DNA of 9,265 nt from DATFLK01 sp035267815 (GTDB lineage Bacteria; Pseudomonadota; Zetaproteobacteria; Mariprofundales; Mariprofundaceae). Where the stretch lies: contig DATFLK010000100.1 of assembly GCA_035267815.1 (NCBI GenBank), positions 1 through 9,265 of the forward strand, in the 5' to 3' direction. Each line of letters begins with the position of its first letter. Position 1 is the stretch's first letter. Positions 1 to 6,957 of the stretch are shown here, piece after piece. The position numbers were made by a program, and so were the translations under genes. The notes under the pieces were generated by a model that was not told the DNA's origin, did not search any database, and saw only the letters and a list, made by a program, of their open reading frames with translations.

Positions 1-71
1 GCACACTCGATAAGCCCCGGTTCCGTAACGAATTCTGTCTCGGGAAATGGTAGTTTTGTCTCTATGTCCAT
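1..71 (-). CDS. 5' end of an unidentified protein gene (partial)
   Basis: An ATG at 71 reading leftward is preceded by a perfect GGAGG (77-81) with 5-nt spacing, and the frame stays open to the window edge. The visible residues begin MDIETKLPFPETEF, acidic and hydrophilic with no signal peptide. I do not recognise the family from 23 residues. The strong ribosome binding site and divergent arrangement with yceH, with a promoter-like AT-rich stretch between, are the only support that this is a real gene. Function cannot be assigned. Confidence 0.6.
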   Translation of the reverse strand, partial: MDIETKLPFPETEFVTEPGLIEC

Positions 72-96
72 TCTGACCTCCAAATAATAAACGTCG

Positions 97-112
97 CATA
101 ATGTATATTATG
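97..112. promoter_or_regulatory. AT-rich inverted repeat between divergent genes
   Basis: Perfect 6-bp arms CATAAT / ATTATG surround GTAT. It lies in the most AT-rich part of the spacer between the leftward gene starting at 71 and yceH. Its position is typical of an operator serving divergent promoters, but no regulator can be named. It may also simply overlap -10 elements, since TATATT- and TAATAT-like hexamers occur here on both strands. Confidence 0.35.
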
Positions 113-166
113 TAAAGTTATTAGAATGCGATGATCGGGAAGCTCAAGCGTTTATACCCCCCTCTG

Positions 167-184
167 TTGGAATACCGTTTCCAA
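167..184. repeat. Inverted repeat TTGGAA-N6-TTCCAA in the yceH leader
   Basis: Perfect 6-bp arms TTGGAA / TTCCAA are separated by TACCGT, about 60 bp upstream of the yceH start. It could be a dyad operator or an RNA stem in the leader. A TTGGAA-like -35 followed by TGCTAACTG, an extended -10-like string, overlaps it at sub-optimal 15-bp spacing. Role unknown. Confidence 0.3.
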
Positions 185-192
185 TGCTAACT

Positions 193-220
193 GGACAGGG
201 TAACTTCCCTGCCCGATTTT
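193..220 (+). other. Hairpin followed by TTTT in the yceH 5' leader
   Basis: CAGGG (196-200) pairs with CCCTG (207-211) across a 6-nt loop. Two further G-C pairs (193-194 with 213-214) lie outside an A/C mismatch. TTTT follows at 217-220. As RNA this would be a weak hairpin plus short U-run just before the yceH ribosome binding site. It might be an attenuator, or the terminator of an unseen short transcript. The short U-run argues against a strong terminator. Confidence 0.3.
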
Positions 221-244
221 CTGACAGGAACAAGCGGAGAGACA

Positions 245-886
245 ATGACTGATTCAATAAACTGTGATTCGGAGGCGATGCTGAATCCGCTTGAAGCGCG
301 TGTGCTTGGCAGTCTGATGGAAAAGCAGATGACCACGCCCGATTACTACCCCTTGACGCTCAACGCCCTGGTGTCGGCCTGTAATCAGAAAAGCAGCCGC
401 AATCCGGTAATGAGCCTCGACCAGCGCCAGGTTGGCAGCGTGGTTAATGAACTACGTCGTGAAGGATTGGTGACCGCCAGCCTTCAAGGCCGCACGGATC
501 GATTCGAGCAGCACCTCTCCCGCAAACTGGGGCTTTCGAGCAAGGAGCGTGCGATCATCTGTGTGATGCTGCTGCGTGGGGCGCAGACATTGAACGAAAT
601 CCGAGTGAACACCAACCGCATGACACAATTCGTCGATTCCGAGGAGATAGAGGGTGTTCTGCAGGTGCTGATAGAGCGTGAGGAGCCAATTGTCCTGAGG
701 TTGCCCAAAGCGGCGGGACAGCGTGAGGAGCGTTATATGCACCTTCTCTGTGGCGAACCAGTCGTGACCCCCCCTGCTCAGCCGGCATCCCCTTCCAACA
801 TGGAAGATCGTATGCGTGAACTCGAAACTACCGTGGCGGATCTGAAAGAGGAGATTCGCTTACTGAAAGAGAAAATTAATACATAG
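245..886 (+). CDS. yceH: YceH family protein (DUF480 / UPF0502)
   Basis: This is a 213-residue cytoplasmic protein of the YceH family, whose molecular role is not established; family structures show tandem winged-helix folds. The hallmark N-terminal block spans residues 13-55: LNPLEARVLGSLMEKQ, then TTPDYYPLTLNALVSACNQ and SSRNPV. A second winged-helix half follows to about residue 170, including LRGAQTLNEIR. After a Pro-rich linker (174-184), residues 186-212 show heptad-spaced L/V/I residues (RELETTVADL, EEIRLLKEK) predicting a C-terminal coiled coil, so it probably self-associates. Start 245 is preferred because GGAG (236-239) sits 5 nt upstream. The internal ATG at 278 has GGAGG only 2 nt away, too close. 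It is monocistronic in this window, with no strong terminator directly after the stop. Confidence 0.93.
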   Translation: MTDSINCDSEAMLNPLEARVLGSLMEKQMTTPDYYPLTLNALVSACNQKSSRNPVMSLDQRQVGSVVNELRREGLVTASLQGRTDRFEQHLSRKLGLSSKERAIICVMLLRGAQTLNEIRVNTNRMTQFVDSEEIEGVLQVLIEREEPIVLRLPKAAGQREERYMHLLCGEPVVTPPAQPASPSNMEDRMRELETTVADLKEEIRLLKEKINT

Positions 887-935
887 GCTCTTTTTTTAAG
901 CCATTGGATTCTATCGTTGGCAGGGAGGGTTCGAT

Positions 936-968
936 AAAATAAAGACGGGCTCCCGTTGGAAGCCCGTC
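936..968 (-). terminator. Rho-independent terminator of the hsp20 gene
   Basis: On the minus strand an 8-bp perfect stem (GACGGGCT / AGCCCGTC, 944-951 with 961-968) with a 9-nt loop is followed by TTTATTTT (936-943). It starts about 20 nt after the Hsp20 stop codon. The plus-strand side lacks a T-run, so it probably ends leftward transcription only, though it could weakly serve yceH as well. Confidence 0.82.
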
Positions 969-988
969 GTGTTTCACCATGGTGCTGA

Positions 989-1510
989 TTATTTGATCTC
1001 GACCGTGTGGCGTCTGGTCTTGTTCATCTTCGGCAAGCGCAGTTCAAGCATGCCGTTTTCGAAGATCGCTTCAGCCTTGGCGCTCTCTACGTCGCAAGGA
1101 AGAGGAATGTTGCGGGTGAACGAGCCGCGCGCGCATTCACGACGGTAGTAGTTGTCCCGTGTCTCCTCCTCTTCCTGGCTGCTTGTTCCCTCAAGCGTGA
1201 CCATGTTATCGGCGACGGTCAGATTCAGGTCTTCCTTCTTCACACCGGGAATCTGAGCCCGCAACAGGAGCTCGCTGTCCCGATCGATGATGTCGACCCG
1301 TGGAGAGAGCGTCCGTTCGAACGGCGGCATCCAGTCGCTGAATGTCGGCAGTTCCCAGCGGGATGGTCGCATCCAGTTACGGGACATAAAGTCCTCGAAC
1401 ATGCGCTCCATATCTTCAAACGAACGGAGGGAGGCCTTTTCGGGCTCCTTCTCCTGTTCACCCGAGAAATGAACGACCTTACCTGTCTTTTTTTCTGCAT
1501 TTTTTGCCAT
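989..1510 (-). CDS. Hsp20/alpha-crystallin family small heat-shock protein
   Basis: This 173-residue ATP-independent holdase chaperone of the cytoplasm should bind unfolding proteins and hold them for DnaK/ClpB refolding (family knowledge). The alpha-crystallin domain runs from about residue 68 (SPRVDIIDRDSELLLRAQIPGV) to 162. It includes GSFTRNIPLP and the signature ENGMLELRLPK at 151-161. The C-terminal VEI (170-172) fits the I-x-I anchor used in oligomer assembly. The N-terminal arm (1-67) is charged and then Trp/Met/Pro-rich (MSRNWMRPSRWELPTFSDWMPPFE), typical of the substrate-binding arm. The start at 1510 is chosen because AGGAGG lies 6 nt upstream. The frame extends 20 codons further upstream to an ATG at 1570, but that start has no ribosome binding site. 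It is followed by a strong terminator and lies 137 bp downstream of prfC in the same direction, so it probably has its own promoter. Confidence 0.95.
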   Translation of the reverse strand: MAKNAEKKTGKVVHFSGEQEKEPEKASLRSFEDMERMFEDFMSRNWMRPSRWELPTFSDWMPPFERTLSPRVDIIDRDSELLLRAQIPGVKKEDLNLTVADNMVTLEGTSSQEEEETRDNYYRRECARGSFTRNIPLPCDVESAKAEAIFENGMLELRLPKMNKTRRHTVEIK

Positions 1511-1603
1511 GACACACCTCCTCGTTCCGAGGCTATGGGTCGTCGTGACAATTGTGAGGTCCGGATCCATGCTTTCGGAATGAAAATGCCGTAGGCAACA
1601 GAT

Positions 1604-1632
1604 TATTTAGACCAAATATGGCAGAGGCGCAA
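1604..1632 (-). promoter_or_regulatory. Candidate promoter for hsp20
   Basis: On the minus strand TTGCGC (1627-1632) and TAAATA (1604-1609) are separated by exactly 17 bp, in the prfC-hsp20 gap. Both hexamers are poor matches to sigma-70 consensus. The -35 context CCTTGCGCC only partly resembles a heat-shock CTTGAA box, and no CCCCAT-type -10 sits at the right distance. A weak candidate. Confidence 0.22.
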
Positions 1633-1647
1633 GGCTGAAGAAGCGGA

Positions 1648-3240
1648 TCAGACGTGTTCCCGGGTTTTGTGGAAGACGATATCCGGCCACTGTTCGATGG
1701 TGTAGTTCAGTTTCCAGGCATTGGGTGCCAGATAGGCGAGGAATCCGTCCATATCTTCAGCGAGGTTCGGCTCGAAGCGGCGGCAGAATTCGTCCGTCTT
1801 CTTCTTATCCGCACAATCGATCCAGCGAGCCACTTGGAAATCGGTGCCGACGTAATCGGCATCGACGTTGTATTCGGCCTTTAGGCGCGCAACAGTCACA
1901 TCGAACTGCAATACACCCACCGCACCGAGGATATAGTCGCCACCGAGCACCGTACGGAAGACTTGCACCGCCCCCTCCTCCGAAAGCTGCAGAAGTCCCT
2001 TATGCAGTTGCTTGCGTTTCATTGGATCCTTCAGGCGGACGCGGCGGAAGAGCTCCGGTGCGAAATTGGGAATACCGGTGAACTTCAGCGGTTCCTTGCT
2101 GGTGAAGGTGTCGCCGATCTTGATGGTGCCGTGGTTGTGGATGCCAATGATGTCACCGGCATATGCCTCCTCGACATGGGCACGATCGTTGGCCATGAAG
2201 ATGGTGGCATTGCTGAGGCGGATATCCTTGCTGATCCTGTGATGGCGTACGGTCATGCCCTTTTCGAATTTTCCGGAACAGATTCGGAAAAAGGCGATGC
2301 GATCGCGATGGGCCGGGTCCATATTGGCCTGGATCTTGAAACAGAAACCGGAGAACGCCTCCTCCTGCGGCCTGACATCCCGTTCCTTCGCTGGACGGGG
2401 GCCGGGAGCCGGTGCCAGTTCGACAAAGGCGTCGAGCAGCTCGCGTACACCGAAGTTATTGATCGCGCTTCCGAAAAAGACCGGGGTCTGGCTGCCGTTG
2501 AGAAAGTGATCGATCTCGAATGGGCTGGCGGCTCCTTCCAGAAGCTCGATGTCATCCCGGAGTTCGGATGCCTGCGATCCCAGAATTTCGTCGAGCTTCG
2601 GGTCATCCAGATCATTGATTCGGACCACCTCGAAATCGAGTGTCTCGGCGCCTGCAGTGAAGAGATTGATCTCTTTTTTGAACAGGTTGTAGACACCCCG
2701 GAACGATTTGCCCATTCCGATCGGCCAGGTCATCGGCGTGCATTCGATCTGCAGCTTGTCCTCGATCTCGGAGAGGATATCGAGGGGCGCCAGGCCTTCT
2801 CGGTCCAGTTTGTTGATGAAGGTAACGATGGGCGTATTGCGCATCCGGCAGACCTCCATCAGTTTCTCGGTCTGCGGCTCGACCCCTTTACCCGAATCGA
2901 TGACCATCATGGCCGAATCGACAGCGGTGAGTACCCTGTAGGTGTCCTCGGAGAAATCCTGATGCCCCGGCGTGTCGAGCAGATTGATCTCGTAGTCGAG
3001 ATCATTGTGTGCATAGTTGAACTTCATCACCGACGAAGCGACGGAGATGCCCCGATCCTGCTCGATTTTCATCCAGTCGCTGGTGGCATGTCTTGCGGCC
3101 TTGCGTGCCTTTACGGCGCCGGCCATCTGAATGGCACCACCGAACAGGAGCAGTTTCTCGGTCAGAGTCGTTTTACCGGCATCGGGATGGGAGATGATGC
3201 CGAATGTGCGTCGTTTCTCAATTTCGTCGTTCAAGCTCAT
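1648..3240 (-). CDS. prfC: Peptide chain release factor 3 (RF3)
   Basis: RF3 is a ribosomal GTPase that ejects RF1/RF2 from the ribosome after peptide release and helps post-peptidyl-transfer quality control. At 530 residues it matches the usual length (about 529). The N-terminal G domain shows the P-loop SHPDAGKTT (17-25), switch I RGISVASS (63-70), G3 DTPGH (89-93) and G4 NKLD (143-146). The stretch MAGAVKARKAARHATSDWMKIEQDRGIS is characteristic of RF3 rather than EF-G. The beta-barrel domain II (about 275-390) and the C-terminal RF3 domain (about 395-530, with GLLQLSEEGAVQVF and GAVGVLQFDV) are complete. The start at 3240 has only a GAGAG-type purine stretch as ribosome binding site. It lies 100 bp downstream of the phosphoketolase gene in the same direction. 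A weak hairpin lies between them, so read-through is possible. Confidence 0.97.
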   Translation of the reverse strand: MSLNDEIEKRRTFGIISHPDAGKTTLTEKLLLFGGAIQMAGAVKARKAARHATSDWMKIEQDRGISVASSVMKFNYAHNDLDYEINLLDTPGHQDFSEDTYRVLTAVDSAMMVIDSGKGVEPQTEKLMEVCRMRNTPIVTFINKLDREGLAPLDILSEIEDKLQIECTPMTWPIGMGKSFRGVYNLFKKEINLFTAGAETLDFEVVRINDLDDPKLDEILGSQASELRDDIELLEGAASPFEIDHFLNGSQTPVFFGSAINNFGVRELLDAFVELAPAPGPRPAKERDVRPQEEAFSGFCFKIQANMDPAHRDRIAFFRICSGKFEKGMTVRHHRISKDIRLSNATIFMANDRAHVEEAYAGDIIGIHNHGTIKIGDTFTSKEPLKFTGIPNFAPELFRRVRLKDPMKRKQLHKGLLQLSEEGAVQVFRTVLGGDYILGAVGVLQFDVTVARLKAEYNVDADYVGTDFQVARWIDCADKKKTDEFCRRFEPNLAEDMDGFLAYLAPNAWKLNYTIEQWPDIVFHKTREHV

Positions 3241-3279
3241 GAATCTCTCTTCAGGGTAAAAGCCATCGTGGCGGCGCAG

Positions 3280-3297
3280 CCTATCCGCCCCTATCCG
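3280..3297. repeat. Two 8-bp direct repeats CCTATCCG upstream of prfC
   Basis: CCTATCCG occurs at 3280-3287 and again at 3290-3297, a 10-bp period placing both on the same helix face. It sits about 40-57 bp upstream of the prfC start. This could be a tandem activator site or chance; no promoter hexamers are convincing here. Confidence 0.3.
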
Positions 3298-3311
3298 TGA
3301 AACAAGCCCCA

Positions 3312-3333
3312 GCCCCGTTTCGCGTTACGGGGC
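3312..3333 (-). terminator. Possible weak terminator after the phosphoketolase gene
   Basis: A 7-bp perfect G/C-rich stem (GCCCCGT / ACGGGGC) with an 8-nt loop lies 8 bp beyond the phosphoketolase stop. Only a broken T-stretch (TGGGGCTTGTTT) follows on the minus strand, so termination may be partial, allowing some read-through into prfC. It could instead stabilise the mRNA 3' end. Confidence 0.45.
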
Positions 3334-3340
3334 AGAAAGA

Positions 3341-5713
3341 TTATTCATGATTCTCCCACTTCCAGTTGCGCACCTCGGGCATATCCTGTCCATATTGCGT
3401 GATGTACTGCCGGTGTTCGATGAGCTTGTCACGCATGGCTTGCTTGATGTGCGGGGCCTTCGCGCTCAGTGCAGGAATACGGTCGACCACATCGCCAACC
3501 AGATGAAAGCGGTCAAGGTCGTTGCGGACCACCATGTCGAAGGGTGTTGTCGTAGTCCCCTCCTCCTTGTAGCCGCGCACGTGGATATTCTGATGGTTAT
3601 GGCGGCGGTAGGTCAGCCGGTGAATCAGCCACGGGTACCCGTGGAATGCGAAGATAATCGGCCGGTCGGTGGTGAACAGGGCATCGAAATCCCGGTCATT
3701 GAGGCCATGTGGATGCTCCTCGTGAGGTTGCAGCGTCATCAGGTCGACCACGTTCACAACACGGATGCGAAGATCGGGAACCATGTCGCGCAGCATCTTC
3801 ACCGCGGCTAGGGTCTCCAGCGTCGGGGTATCGCCGGCACAGGCCATGACCACGTCCGGCTCCTTGCCATCATCGTTGCTGGCCCACTCCCAGATGCCGA
3901 TGCCGCTGGTGCAGTGATTGACGGCCTCATCGATACTCAGCCACTGCAGATCGGGCTGTTTCCCGGCCACGATGACATTGATGTAGTCGCGGCTTTGCAG
4001 GCAGTGCGCTGCGACCGAAAGAAGCGTGTTGGCATCGGGCGGAAGATAGACACGGACGATATCCGCCTTCTTGTTGACAACATGATCGATGAATCCCGGA
4101 TCCTGATGTGAGAAACCGTTGTGGTCTTGGCGCCAGACATGCGAGGTCAGCAGGTAGTTGAGTGACGCGATGGGGCGTCGCCACGGAATCTCCTTGCTAG
4201 TGGTTTTGAGCCATTTGGCATGCTGGTTCAGCATCGAGTCGACGATATGGATAAAAGCCTCGTAGCACGAGAAGAAGCCGTGACGTCCGGTCAGAAGGTA
4301 CCCCTCCAGCCATCCCTGACAGGTGTGTTCGGAAAGGATCTCCATCACCCGCCCGTCGGGCGAGAGGTATTCGTCTTCCGGGATGGTATCCTCCATCCAG
4401 GTTCGGTTTGTGGCTTCGAAGATGTTCCCCAGACGGTTCGATGCCGTTTCATCCGGACCGAAGACGCGAAAATTTCGTGCCTTGGCGTTCATCTTCATCA
4501 CGTCACGCAGGTAGTGGCCCAGTACACGGGTTGCTTCCGCCTTCTTCACCGCCGGTTCGGGCAAATCGACCGCATAGTCGCGGAAATCGGGAAGACGCAG
4601 GGATTTGAGCAGGGTGCCGCCGTTGGTGCAGGGATTGTCGCTCATGCGCCGGCTGCCCCGGGGCGCCAGAGCCTGCAATTCGGGCATGAGAGTGCCGTTG
4701 GTGTCGAAGAGCTCCTCCGGACGGTAGCTTTTCATCCAGGCTTCGAGCAAGCGAATATGGTCCGGATTATCCGCCATGGCCGACAGTGGTACCTGATGTG
4801 AACGCCAGAACCCTTCCGTTTTCAGCCCATTCACCTCCTTGGGGCCCGTCCATCCCTTGGGCGAGCGAAGGACGATCATCGGCCAGCGCGGCCGCCCACT
4901 CTGCTCTCCTTTCCGGGCCTGTTGCTGAATCGATGTAATCTCATCTAGGCAGGTGGCGAGTGTGACGGCCATCTGGCGGTGCATCTGTACCGGATCATCC
5001 CCCTCGACTAGGTGTGGGTGATAACCGTAGCCGGTGAGCAGCGAGACTAGTTCGTCATGTGGAATGCGGCCAAGAATGGTGGGGTTGGCGATTTTATATC
5101 CGTTCAGGTGCAGAATCGGCAGTACCGCGCCGTCACGAGCCGGATTCAGGAACTTGTTCGAATGCCAGGCCGTGGCCAGAGGGCCGGTCTCGGCCTCACC
5201 GTCGCCAACCACGCAGGCCACGATCAGATCCGGATTGTCAAAGGCTGCGCCGTAGGCATGCGAAATGGAATATCCCAGTTCACCACCCTCATGGATGGAA
5301 CCGGGTGTCTGCGGTGCGACATGGCTAGGGATGCCGCCGGGAAAGGAGAACTGCCTAAACAGGCGTTTCATGCCCAGTCGGTCCTGCGAGATGTTGGGAT
5401 AGTATTCGCTGTAGGTTCCTTCCAGCCAGGTATTGGCCACGACGCCGGGGCCACCATGACCGGGGCCGGCGACGTAGATCATGTCCAGGTCGCGCATTCG
5501 GATGGCGCGGTTCAGGTGGGCGTAGATGAAATTCAGCCCGGGTGTCGTGCCCCAGTGTCCCAGCAGACGTGGTTTGATGTGTTCCAGTCTAAGTTCTTCC
5601 TCGAGTAGCGGGTTGTCGAGTAGGTAAATCTGACCGACCGAAAGGTAGTTTGCCGCCCGCCACCAGCGGTTGATCAGTTCCAGTTCTTCGTTGTTTAGTT
5701 CGGATAGGTTCAT
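3341..5713 (-). CDS. xfp: Phosphoketolase (xylulose-5-P / fructose-6-P)
   Basis: This thiamine-diphosphate enzyme cleaves xylulose 5-phosphate (and usually fructose 6-phosphate) with phosphate, giving acetyl-phosphate plus glyceraldehyde 3-phosphate (or erythrose 4-phosphate). The 790 residues match the family's usual length. Visible blocks: GHWGTTPGL (52-60), VAGPGHGGPG (81-90), QFSFPGGIPSHVAPQTPGSIH (121-141), the ThDP/Mg loop GDGEAETGP (170-178) with TAWHSNKFLNP, FGPDE (418-422), SEHTCQGWLEGYLLTGRHG (461-479) and RQDHNGFSHQDPGF (528-541). The C-terminal domain includes FHGYPWLIHRL. Sugar preference cannot be read from sequence. Its ATG overlaps the acetate kinase TGA as ATGA, and AAGGGG sits about 7 nt upstream, so it is probably translationally coupled. 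The product, acetyl-phosphate, is the neighbour's substrate. Confidence 0.97.
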   Translation of the reverse strand: MNLSELNNEELELINRWWRAANYLSVGQIYLLDNPLLEEELRLEHIKPRLLGHWGTTPGLNFIYAHLNRAIRMRDLDMIYVAGPGHGGPGVVANTWLEGTYSEYYPNISQDRLGMKRLFRQFSFPGGIPSHVAPQTPGSIHEGGELGYSISHAYGAAFDNPDLIVACVVGDGEAETGPLATAWHSNKFLNPARDGAVLPILHLNGYKIANPTILGRIPHDELVSLLTGYGYHPHLVEGDDPVQMHRQMAVTLATCLDEITSIQQQARKGEQSGRPRWPMIVLRSPKGWTGPKEVNGLKTEGFWRSHQVPLSAMADNPDHIRLLEAWMKSYRPEELFDTNGTLMPELQALAPRGSRRMSDNPCTNGGTLLKSLRLPDFRDYAVDLPEPAVKKAEATRVLGHYLRDVMKMNAKARNFRVFGPDETASNRLGNIFEATNRTWMEDTIPEDEYLSPDGRVMEILSEHTCQGWLEGYLLTGRHGFFSCYEAFIHIVDSMLNQHAKWLKTTSKEIPWRRPIASLNYLLTSHVWRQDHNGFSHQDPGFIDHVVNKKADIVRVYLPPDANTLLSVAAHCLQSRDYINVIVAGKQPDLQWLSIDEAVNHCTSGIGIWEWASNDDGKEPDVVMACAGDTPTLETLAAVKMLRDMVPDLRIRVVNVVDLMTLQPHEEHPHGLNDRDFDALFTTDRPIIFAFHGYPWLIHRLTYRRHNHQNIHVRGYKEEGTTTTPFDMVVRNDLDRFHLVGDVVDRIPALSAKAPHIKQAMRDKLIEHRQYITQYGQDMPEVRNWKWENHE

Positions 5714-6825
5714 GAGATTGCCCCTTGTGCAAGCAGCGATACTGCCTCTTCTGCCATGATCCGCTGCTCCTGATCTGCGATAACCCAGATTCCGGTGGAT
5801 GAGTCGGTACTGCTGATGCAGCTGTCTGCCTCGCCCTGGGCGTTAGCACGGGAATCCAGTTCGAGACCCAGTACCGACAGGCCCTGTGTAATGCGCTGAC
5901 GAATAGGAGGCGAATGCGCACCGATACCACCGCCAAACAGCAGCGCATCGGCACCGCCGAGAATGGTCCAGTAGGCGCCGATGTACTTGATCGCGCGGTA
6001 GCAGAACATCTCGATGGCCAACTCCGCTTCGGCACTCCCCTCCTCCAGCAGTACACGCATGTCGCCACTGCTTCCGGAGATACCTGCAAGGCCACTTTCG
6101 TGACTCAACATATGTTCGATCTGATCGAGGTCGAATCCCGCATAACGCTGCAGGTAGATCAGCAGGCCCGGATCGATATCGCCGCATCGGGTCGACATCA
6201 TCAAGCCCTCCAGTGGCGAAAAACCCATCGATGTATCAATTGCCTTTCCGCGATCGATAGCGGTGATGGAACAGCCGGAACCGAGCTGAATGGAGATGAC
6301 ACTGCCGGTAGATGCCATACCACTGATATCATGCCATCGCTCCCACATACCCCGATGGGCCAGGCCATGGAAGCCGTAACGACGGACATGGTGGGCTGTT
6401 CTCAGCCGTTGCGGCAAGGCATAGGTCGATGCGGTATCGGGCATGTCAGTATAGAAGGCCGTATCGAATGCGGCGATTTGGGGTATATCCTTGCCAAACA
6501 GGTCACGGGCGGCCGCAATCCACGTCAGGGCGACCGGATTGTGCAACGGGGCCATCACCGATGCCGTATCGATGCCGGACTCGATATCCGGGGTGATAAC
6601 GGTGCTGGCACGGAGCCGGTCGCCGCCGTGCACCACTCGGTGGACAACCGCGGCGATGCCCGCTTGGTGTTGGTTATCGAGAAACGCATCGAGCAGTACA
6701 GCCGGTCTCTCTGCCGGCGTATTGAAATGGACATGCGCATGGCAACGGATGTCGCCAGAGTGCTTCTTTTCCATCAGTCCGAGTCGAACCGATGAGCTTC
6801 CGCTATTGATGGTCAGGATGAGCAT
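5710..6825 (-). CDS. ackA: Acetate kinase, short phosphoketolase-linked type
   Basis: It should transfer phosphate between acetyl-phosphate and ADP to give acetate and ATP, in the cytoplasm. It is an ASKHA-fold kinase of 371 residues, shorter than the usual ~400. Motifs seen: NSGSSS (7-12), HRVVHGG (62-68), PLHNP (93-97), FDTAF (120-124), RRYGFHG (148-154), GFSPLEG (201-207) with TRCGDIDP (212-219), and FGGGIG (297-302). Two places differ from well-studied acetate kinases: HLGNG is QLGSG here (180-184), and FHGTSH is FHGLAH. These probably mark the 'acetate/propionate family kinase' branch. Start 6825 (MLILTINSGSS) is chosen because this is the canonical family N-terminus, with AAAGG about 7 nt upstream. 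The frame runs 61 codons further upstream to 7008, but that would overlap mazG and adds no conserved sequence. First gene of the ackA-xfp operon. Confidence 0.93.
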   Translation of the reverse strand: MLILTINSGSSSVRLGLMEKKHSGDIRCHAHVHFNTPAERPAVLLDAFLDNQHQAGIAAVVHRVVHGGDRLRASTVITPDIESGIDTASVMAPLHNPVALTWIAAARDLFGKDIPQIAAFDTAFYTDMPDTASTYALPQRLRTAHHVRRYGFHGLAHRGMWERWHDISGMASTGSVISIQLGSGCSITAIDRGKAIDTSMGFSPLEGLMMSTRCGDIDPGLLIYLQRYAGFDLDQIEHMLSHESGLAGISGSSGDMRVLLEEGSAEAELAIEMFCYRAIKYIGAYWTILGGADALLFGGGIGAHSPPIRQRITQGLSVLGLELDSRANAQGEADSCISSTDSSTGIWVIADQEQRIMAEEAVSLLAQGAIS

Positions 6826-6858
6826 GCACGAGCCTTTGAAAGCATCATTTGAGTGTTC

Positions 6859-6867
6859 ATTGTAGCA
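6859..6867 (-). promoter_or_regulatory. Extended -10 promoter candidate for ackA-xfp
   Basis: On the minus strand TGCTACAAT gives an extended -10 (TGn plus TACAAT, 5 of 6 matches to TATAAT). It predicts a transcript start near 6852 and a leader of roughly 27 nt before the ackA ATG. The -35 region (CTGCGA at 17-bp spacing) is poor, as is common for extended -10 promoters. It is inside the ackA-mazG divergent spacer. Confidence 0.5.
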
Positions 6868-6957
6868 GGCGAACGGCAATCTCGCAGAAGTATTAGGGGA
6901 TTTTTCTCGGCCTGTTTCCTGTTGCATATACGGTGCCGCAGGGGCACGCTGAATGGC

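Noticed and set aside
1548..1566. Near-palindrome around CAATTG upstream of hsp20, with a GTGAC
   Set aside because: The right half does not supply GTCAC, so it is not a third matS-like site, and it does not match the CIRCE heat-shock element.
1511..1570. 20-codon upstream start for the Hsp20 protein
   Set aside because: The ATG at 1570 has no Shine-Dalgarno, whereas AGGAGG sits ideally before the ATG at 1510.
1963..3300. 445-codon rightward open frame opposite prfC
   Set aside because: It is antisense to an intact RF3 gene with all GTPase motifs. The translation resembles no family, and the frame has the GC-rich codon-position mirror typical of shadow frames.
5914..6795. 293-codon rightward open frame opposite ackA
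   Set aside because: It is antisense to a clear acetate kinase, has no ribosome binding site, and shows no recognisable domain. Same reasoning for the 193-codon frames opposite hsp20 and phosphoketolase.
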